64,000 nt of DNA from Medicago truncatula (taxonomy: Eukaryota; Streptophyta; Magnoliopsida; Fabales; Fabaceae). Below the pieces are notes generated by a model that saw only the letters and a program-made list of their open reading frames with translations, made no database searches and was not told the origin of the DNA. A program made the position numbers and the translations under genes. The stretch is taken from contig NC_053048.1 of the NCBI RefSeq assembly GCF_003473485.1, forward strand, positions 47,442,255 through 47,506,254, written 5' to 3'. This document shows, one piece after another, positions 58,809 through 64,000 of the stretch. Within the stretch, counting starts at the first letter, position 1. Each line of letters opens with the position of its first letter.

Positions 58809-58975
58809 AGATGGTAGTTAGTAAAAGAAGAAGAGGATTGCTGAATGGAGAGCCAATGGAATTTTTCAAAGAAGGGATTTGGTTGATGATGATTTTTCAA
58901 AGATGGTAGTTAGTAAAACAGGATGAAAACATGAAAGTTAACTTAAGACACAGCAAAACATAGAATTCTTCAAAT
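58809..58975. repeat. S1FA-type 3' flank scrap joined to an 18-bp direct repeat
   Basis: agatggtagttagtaaaa occurs at 58809-58826 and 58901-58918. Straight after the second copy, gatgaaaacatgaaagttaa plus cttaagacac and tagaattctt match the sequence just downstream of both S1FA coding ends (55419-55460 and 60687-60735). Confidence 0.7.
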
Positions 58976-59199
58976 ATTTTTGTATTAATAGCATGTTAAA
59001 TCAACAAATGAATGTTAATTTAGTTTGTAAGAAGTTGACTCATTCGTAAGTTATGAGTTCTTATTGTAAATGTTCGTTGAGTCTTGATGTTTGCTCTGAC
59101 CTTAGGAGCCTAATTCACCTAAACTTTTCTTTAAAAAAAAAATAGTACACCTAAATCCTACAAGTTTACTAAAACTATATAGGAATGTGTTGTTATCAA

Positions 59200-59249
59200 A
59201 CGGGTGGTGGTGCAGTTGGGTAACGCGTAGGTCTTATAGCTTCTTAGGT
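59200..59249 (+). other. 5' part of an elongator tRNA-Met-like sequence (pseudo-tRNA or SINE head)
   Basis: gggtggtggtgcagttgggt then aacgcgtaggtcttatagct closely resembles the first half of plant elongator tRNA-Met (GGGGTGGTGGCGCAGTTGGC... GGTCTCATAGC), but the anticodon would read TAT and the T-arm/B-box is missing. It is followed by two copies of ggtataccaaactct separated by a poly-A run, which looks like retroposon debris. Confidence 0.6.
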
Positions 59250-59286
59250 ATACCAAACTCTTCCCTAAAAAAAAAAGGTATACCAA

Positions 59287-60286
59287 ACTCTCCTCATATT
59301 TGGCTAGTAGCATTCAAAACTGTGATGAAGATACCAATTGTATTTCAATTTTTTGTTGGGTAAAAGGTAATGGCTGTATAAGATCCAAAAAGAAAAATAA
59401 AAAATATGATTCTCGAGATAAAATTGTTGAATTAATATGAGTACTTGGTTGAAATTGGGTTCGTATACGATAGCAATGTGGCAATAGTAAAGTAGTTGAA
59501 TGCCTCAAGGGTGAAGGGTCGGGCTGGGACAATTTGCAATAGCAGAGACACTGTGTGACTGAAACGTTATGGTGCTACCCGCATCAATTTTTTGGTGCAA
59601 GGAAATTCATTTATGCTTTCAGGTAGTGTGGTTGGCCTATCTTTAGGTCATTTGAAAAGAACGTAATTAAAGAATTTTGAACAACAAAATTTCGAGGTAC
59701 CATCAAACTTTGGAATAGTATTAAGCTTCACTTATGGTGGTGGTTAAAGGCGAATAAGCCGTGATCGACTTTTGCTTTTCACTTTTGGTGCTCTTCACCG
59801 TCACTTTGTATAGGGTATACCACAACTTTGTAATTGTGCTTCTTGCTTTTATCATCTCTATTATTTTGACTCATTGTATTGTTTTCCTTTAAGGCACATC
59901 TTGTGCGTAATGGGGAGGGTTTTGAATATATATATTTTTTACTTTTGACTTCTTAAAAAAAAAAAATCATGTTGTTGAGGTAAATGAAGGCAGGGTATTC
60001 AGCATTAGCATGATACCAGGACTGGGTCTGAGAATCTTGCATGTATATGCCAGCTATGGTTTTTGGTTGATACAAAGGTTAATAGTTTATGAAAGGGGGG
60101 AGGATGGTACGAGTTGTTGTTTGATGCAGGAAGAAGAAAGTAGTACTAGTAGCATATGGTGGCATTCAAAACAAAAAGTACTAGTAGTATATGGATCTGC
60201 TATGAACATAATATCTTCATTTGATTATAAGAGTAGTTTGGTGTAAGGGTTGATTTTGGATCACAATATTTGCTGATGAATGCTGC
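59287..60286. other. intergenic DNA
   Basis: No feature supported apart from poly-A/T runs (59950-59965). A short open stretch at 60010-60246 has no family resemblance. Confidence 0.4.
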
Positions 60287-60288
60287 AG

Positions 60289-60423
60289 AATGGTTTGCCT
60301 AAGTATAAAATTTTGGGGTGTGTGTTGATGATGGTTACAATTTGTGTGAGTTCATTAGTATGGCAGATTATGTGCACTGGAGGAGTGGGTCCTGGAAGGG
60401 TGTTGTACAAGCTGAAAGCATAA
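60289..60423 (+). other. possible orphan terminal exon with a membrane segment
   Basis: After a fair acceptor (gaatgctgcag|aat) an open stretch reads NGLPKYKILGCVLMMVTICV then SSLVWQIMCTGGVGPGRVLY and KLKA, then stop. It has one hydrophobic segment flanked by polar ends, like the C-terminus of a small membrane protein. No upstream exon or family was recognised, so it may be a gene fragment or chance. Confidence 0.25.
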
Positions 60424-60781
60424 GCCAGTCTGTTTTGTGCAGAATCTGCAAGTCTGGTTGAACCAAATTCATTCATATTTTTGCATAACAATCACAGAAT
60501 ATATCTTTGCTCATTTTGCAGCAGGATATATGAAAAAATGGATTTTATTTAAAGTTGAAAATGAGCTACTGTAAGAAAGGGGGTCTAAGAAAAATGATTA
60601 ACTAAACTGCCAAATAACCTGTCTCAAATATATTGCTAAAGTACTAATTAATATAGCTAAACTTTCTGTCAATAAAACACTTGATGGAAACATGAAAGTT
60701 AACTCAAGACACCACAGAACCAGAATTCTTGAAAAAGTACAAGGTAATCCACATTCAACAGAACATTTGAGTACAGTGCCT

Positions 60782-60982
60782 CTACTCTCCAGGTGCAGAG
60801 ACTCCTTGCTTCAGCCTCTCCTTTTTCATCTTCTTTTTTGAGACTGGCTTCTTTTTTCTGGGAGGGAGGGCCTTCTGTGCATAGACGTAGACCGCATAAT
60901 TTCCAATGAGAAATGTCAACAGCAACCCACCAATAACGAGGAGAACAATCAAGTCTGGGTTGAACCCTTGAGATCCAGCATT
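60782..60982 (-). pseudogene. S1FA copy lacking exon 1
   Basis: A full second exon of the S1FA type is present: acceptor at 60983, then [40 protein letters not shown] and [20 protein letters not shown], ending at the stop at 60782-60784. It is exactly the same length (201 bases) as exon 2 at 55506-55706, with only conservative changes, and the 3' flank down to about 60633 is also shared. No sequence coding [10 protein letters not shown] was found in the following 650 bases before the next gene, and intron similarity fades after about 61040. Selection seems to have kept the reading frame until recently. A distant or novel first exon cannot be excluded. Confidence 0.75.
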
Positions 60983-60989
60983 CTAAACA

Positions 60990-61631
60990 TTTCCCCAAGA
61001 GCAACAAAAAAAAAGCACTTAAATAAGGTCATATAAGAGAGCAAAAAGATATTGTAAAAACAATAAAAAATATAATTTCCAAAGGAAAATTGACATGTAA
61101 ATGTAATTAACCACCACTCACAATCATCCATGTATACAAATAGTAATATGAATTGCAGAGCAAATAAAGAATGGCTACAATGTGCAAGAGCAATCTTCTT
61201 AATCAATCAGAGATTCTTTGAAACAAAGGAGAGAAACGGTTATTCCCATTATATTCAAAGTAGAATACTTGGATTTGCAGGACGACCCACAATTCACAAG
61301 ACTTGTTTCATGATCATGCAAAAGGGACTGAACCACAAATCATGATTCTTTCACTATTTACTTTCTAGAGCATCTTCTGTGTATTCCTATCTTTGATCCT
61401 TAGTGTGTGTACAATTTTTTTCCATCACAGACTTATTTGAGAATGACAACATCACAGGTTTTTGATTTACCGAGACAGCAATGTAACAAAAACCTTAAAG
61501 TGTCTAATAAATCAAAACAAGCAGACAAGTATCATTAAATTGTTTTTGCATTACAATTGACGAGTAATGCAAAAACAGGTACAGTGGTTTAATGAACATT
61601 CACAGAATATTATGATATACTTACATGTCCA
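60990..61631. other. between the S1FA copy and the LRR pseudogene
   Basis: AT-rich, unremarkable. It is the place where the missing S1FA exon 1 would be expected. Confidence 0.4.
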
Positions 61632-63291
61632 TTAGACCAGCCGGTATCCTAGATTGGAGTACCGAACCTTCACTTCATCGGAAAGTGCAAAACTGATGGG
61701 GGTCCCGATGCCATGCAGTGTTGGTCTTTCAGTTATGATAATGTCCACCAGAAAACGAGATAAGCTATCACAATTATTCAGCCCAATCTTTTGAAGTTTG
61801 GTACAGCTTTTCACCAGATAAATAACTCCAACATCAGATATCGAATTACACGCATTAAGCAAGACTACTTTGAGGGCAGGGCAGCAATCCGATATGAACA
61901 TGAGGGCTTCATCATTAAAAGCAGTGCCCGATATATTCAACTGTTGTAGTTTCAGAACTACAAACCCAATATGAAATGATGTTATGCTAGTATTTGAGAT
62001 ATCCAACCTCCTTATCTCCCTGCACAAACGTAAAACATCCCCAATAACTTGATCTGATATACCAGTGCACCTACTCAGATCAAGATGGTGTAAATTTCTG
62101 AAAATGGATGCAATCCTGATGAGCATTACTTCTCCATTTAAAAATTTTTGATGAGATAAACTTAAAGATTGGAGACGAGTGTTGTTGTCAGGACAGAGGA
62201 GCAATTGTTCTGGGAAAGTTTCACTGCCTTCGCCAACTTTAGTATCACCCATATATAACTCGGACAAAGAACGGCAAGTGGTGATGAGTATGTAAACAGC
62301 ATAATCGGTGAGTTTAGAACAAGAAGTGAGGTTAATAGAAATGATATCAGTAACTAAATCAGCTAAAGTCTCAATCTGTTCGTCATGGATATACCAGGGA
62401 GCACCGGAAAGGTCCAAATGGCGGATTTGACGCCGCCGAGATAAGAAGTCGGACAAACCATGATAAGTGTATCCCAAGCAAAAGTGTGTGCAACGGGAGT
62501 ACCTTGATAGATGAGAGGAACTGATTCGAAATATTGCACGAAAAGAGCTTTATCGTAGTTAGAGAATTCAAAAAATATGGCTGCGGAATATTTGGTTGGG
62601 AGAGACCGGTGTCGGATAAAACCAAAGACTTCACCCTAGGTGGTGCATCAGGGAAAGAAAATGAGTTAAAGATTATCCCATGTGTGATGTTGGGGCAATT
62701 ACAAATGAAGACTTCTTCTAAGTTGTGTCTCCAATTGTAGAGTAAATTGTGAAACAGATTATCACTGATGTAGGAATGCGAGGAGAGATTGATTTCTCTC
62801 ATCCTCGGTGTAGAGAGGGAGAGATTGATCAAAGCCTTAGCGGTGTTGGGATGAGCACCATCAACGAAGAGATTAGGGTGACCTAAATCAAGGACTTCAA
62901 GCATCTGAAATGACCGACTTATTGCACTGATGTCTTGTCTAGACATACTACCAACATTAGAGCACACTAGTGAAGTGAGAAATGGAATCGAATTCCCAAA
63001 AGCCATCAACCCCGCTCTAGGGATGGTGGGTCGGTCAGAAAGAACCAAAGACCTCAGCTATTGTAGATTTTGACTAGGTTCTTGTGCTAGAAGTGTCAGA
63101 GTCTGGTCCAGGTCACCCAAAACGTTGCTGAATTTTAAACACACAATGTTGTGAAACCTTTGCACAATCTGAGGCAGATCCGGAAACATCGGAGCAATAA
63201 TGTATGGCGAGATAGGGATTTGAAAAGATACAGAATACAATTCTTTGGACAACATCAACAGATGCCTTAAATCATCTCCAGGATGATCATA
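61632..63291 (-). pseudogene. F-box-type leucine-rich-repeat (RNI-like) protein, disabled
   Basis: On the minus strand a possible acceptor at 63292 opens YDHPGDDLRHLLMLSKELYS, then FPDLPQIVQRFHNIVCLKFS, the usual region just after the F-box in a large Medicago family. Amino-acid-type leucine-rich repeats follow: LRSLVLSDRPTIPRAGLMAF, FLTSLVCSNVGSM, MLEVLDLGHPNLFVDGAH, IRHLDLSGAPWYIHDEQIE, LHHLDLSRCTGISDQVIGDV, IRRLDISNTSI, LKVVLLNACNSISDVGVIY and LQKIGLNNCDSLS. Two breaks are seen: an in-frame TAG at 63058-63060 (between NLQ and LRSL) and a one-base frame change near 62475 (between LHTLLL and GYTYHGLS). No F-box is found before 63291. Functional relatives are substrate receptors of SCF ubiquitin ligases. 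This copy is probably dead, unless the stop and shift are sequence errors. Confidence 0.85.
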
Positions 63292-64000
63292 CTAGAATCT
63301 CTAGTAAACACAAGAACAAACTAGAATCTACAACTACAAAACCCTTATAAATAGCTTACGCGGTAGGAAACCCTTATAATTTAGACCCTCAAATTGTCTA
63401 CTTGACACATAATCTTATTTCTGCCACATACACAAAATATCCTATGTGTACCACTCCTCGCCCATTCTCACTGTCTCTCCCACCCTCAAACTGTATTTCA
63501 CTTTCACATAGAGAGTAAGGGTTTGCAGAAAAATTTTCCTTCTTCTGATTCCCAACCTTCCCTGTTCCCCTCTTCTCTTCTAATCCCTAATCCATATGGT
63601 TGCCTAATTTTCATGTTTTCTGAAGAAGAAATTTTCACAAGTTGGAATCCAATATTCTCAAATTTATTCTCTTCTCCCTCTTTTCCAATCCCAATTACTT
63701 TTCTAATCCCTGACTTTACCCTTTTCCCGTCTATTACAATTTCAAAAAACATGCCACACGCTTCCCCCTCACATGATCTCCAACCTAAAGTTACACACAC
63801 ATACACTAAAAGGGCGCAGAACATGTCAAAAATCAGCTCATAAATGACACTAAAATAAGAAGCTTACTACCAAAATTTACAGAACCAAATTTAGACAATG
63901 ATCATGCCAAAAGATAAAAACTTATTCCATTGGGCCAAAATTATGACAGTTATCATCAATTGTCAAAATTATGATACTGTTGTATATACTTATTTTGGCA
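63292..64000. other. no recognisable gene
   Basis: CT-rich on the plus strand at 63470-63800, where both strands stay open for about 106 codons (63504-63824 and 63523-63843). Neither translation resembles a known family. The expected F-box exon is not seen. Confidence 0.4.

Noticed and set aside
60699-61007. 102-codon minus-strand frame overlapping the S1FA copy
   Set aside because: It is the wrong frame of the S1FA exon; the frame giving [17 protein letters not shown] is clearly the coding one.
63504-63843. Overlapping open frames of 106 codons on both strands
   Set aside because: The plus strand is CT-rich with few stops in either direction; neither protein has domain-like composition or a known family, so they are probably chance.

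Overview
The window is plant nuclear DNA and most likely comes from a papilionoid legume of the temperate (Medicago, clover, pea) group. It is AT-rich, its genes are split by GT-AG introns, the proteins belong to plant-only families, and the SINE, LINE and MITE families resemble those I know from Medicago. The species call is inference. No rRNA gene, complete tRNA gene, CRISPR array or bacterial feature was seen. No LTR retrotransposon or other virus-like element was recognised.

Layout. At 1-611 (+) is a GRF zinc-finger gene with a frame break. An alpha/beta hydrolase (6 exons) lies at 1821-5201 (+). An IQ67-domain calmodulin-binding protein (IQD, 5 coding exons) lies at 7912-10611 (-). The stretch 11-17 kb is gene-poor: a degenerate repeat field, a knot of inverted repeats and a 5'-truncated L1-type LINE. 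An IRX9-type GT43 xylan enzyme (3 exons) lies at 17654-20591 (-). An intron-less mitochondrial-type PPR protein lies at 23216-25531 (+). A DEAD-box RNA helicase of the RH57/ROK1 type (12 exons) lies at 26813-31629 (-). A single-exon basic protein, probably of the syringolide-induced 14-1-1 family, lies at 36800-37684 (+).

From 37.7 to 47 kb there is no intact host gene. This stretch holds a Mutator-type foldback element, a SINE, a LINE ORF1 remnant and an end-to-end CACTA element (43460-46122) with GAA on both sides. At 47094-48682 (+) is a 91-residue secreted protein built from three exons. A PLAC8-family protein follows at 50208-53447 (+), with a Mutator-type element directly upstream. An S1FA gene lies at 55506-56113 (-), a second copy lacking its first exon at 60782-60982 (-), and a scrap of 3' sequence from the same family at 58918-58975. 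A disabled F-box-type leucine-rich-repeat gene lies at 61632-63291 (-).

The genes are ordinary dispersed plant genes, not a cluster: RNA processing (PPR, helicase), xylan synthesis (IRX9), calcium/microtubule scaffolding (IQD) and small membrane or secreted proteins. They share no evident pathway. The window's special content is its well-bounded transposable elements, several with readable target-site duplications, plus the tandem S1FA copies, the internally repeated helicase tail and the small DY-containing secreted protein. I did not find a convincing new multi-gene system.
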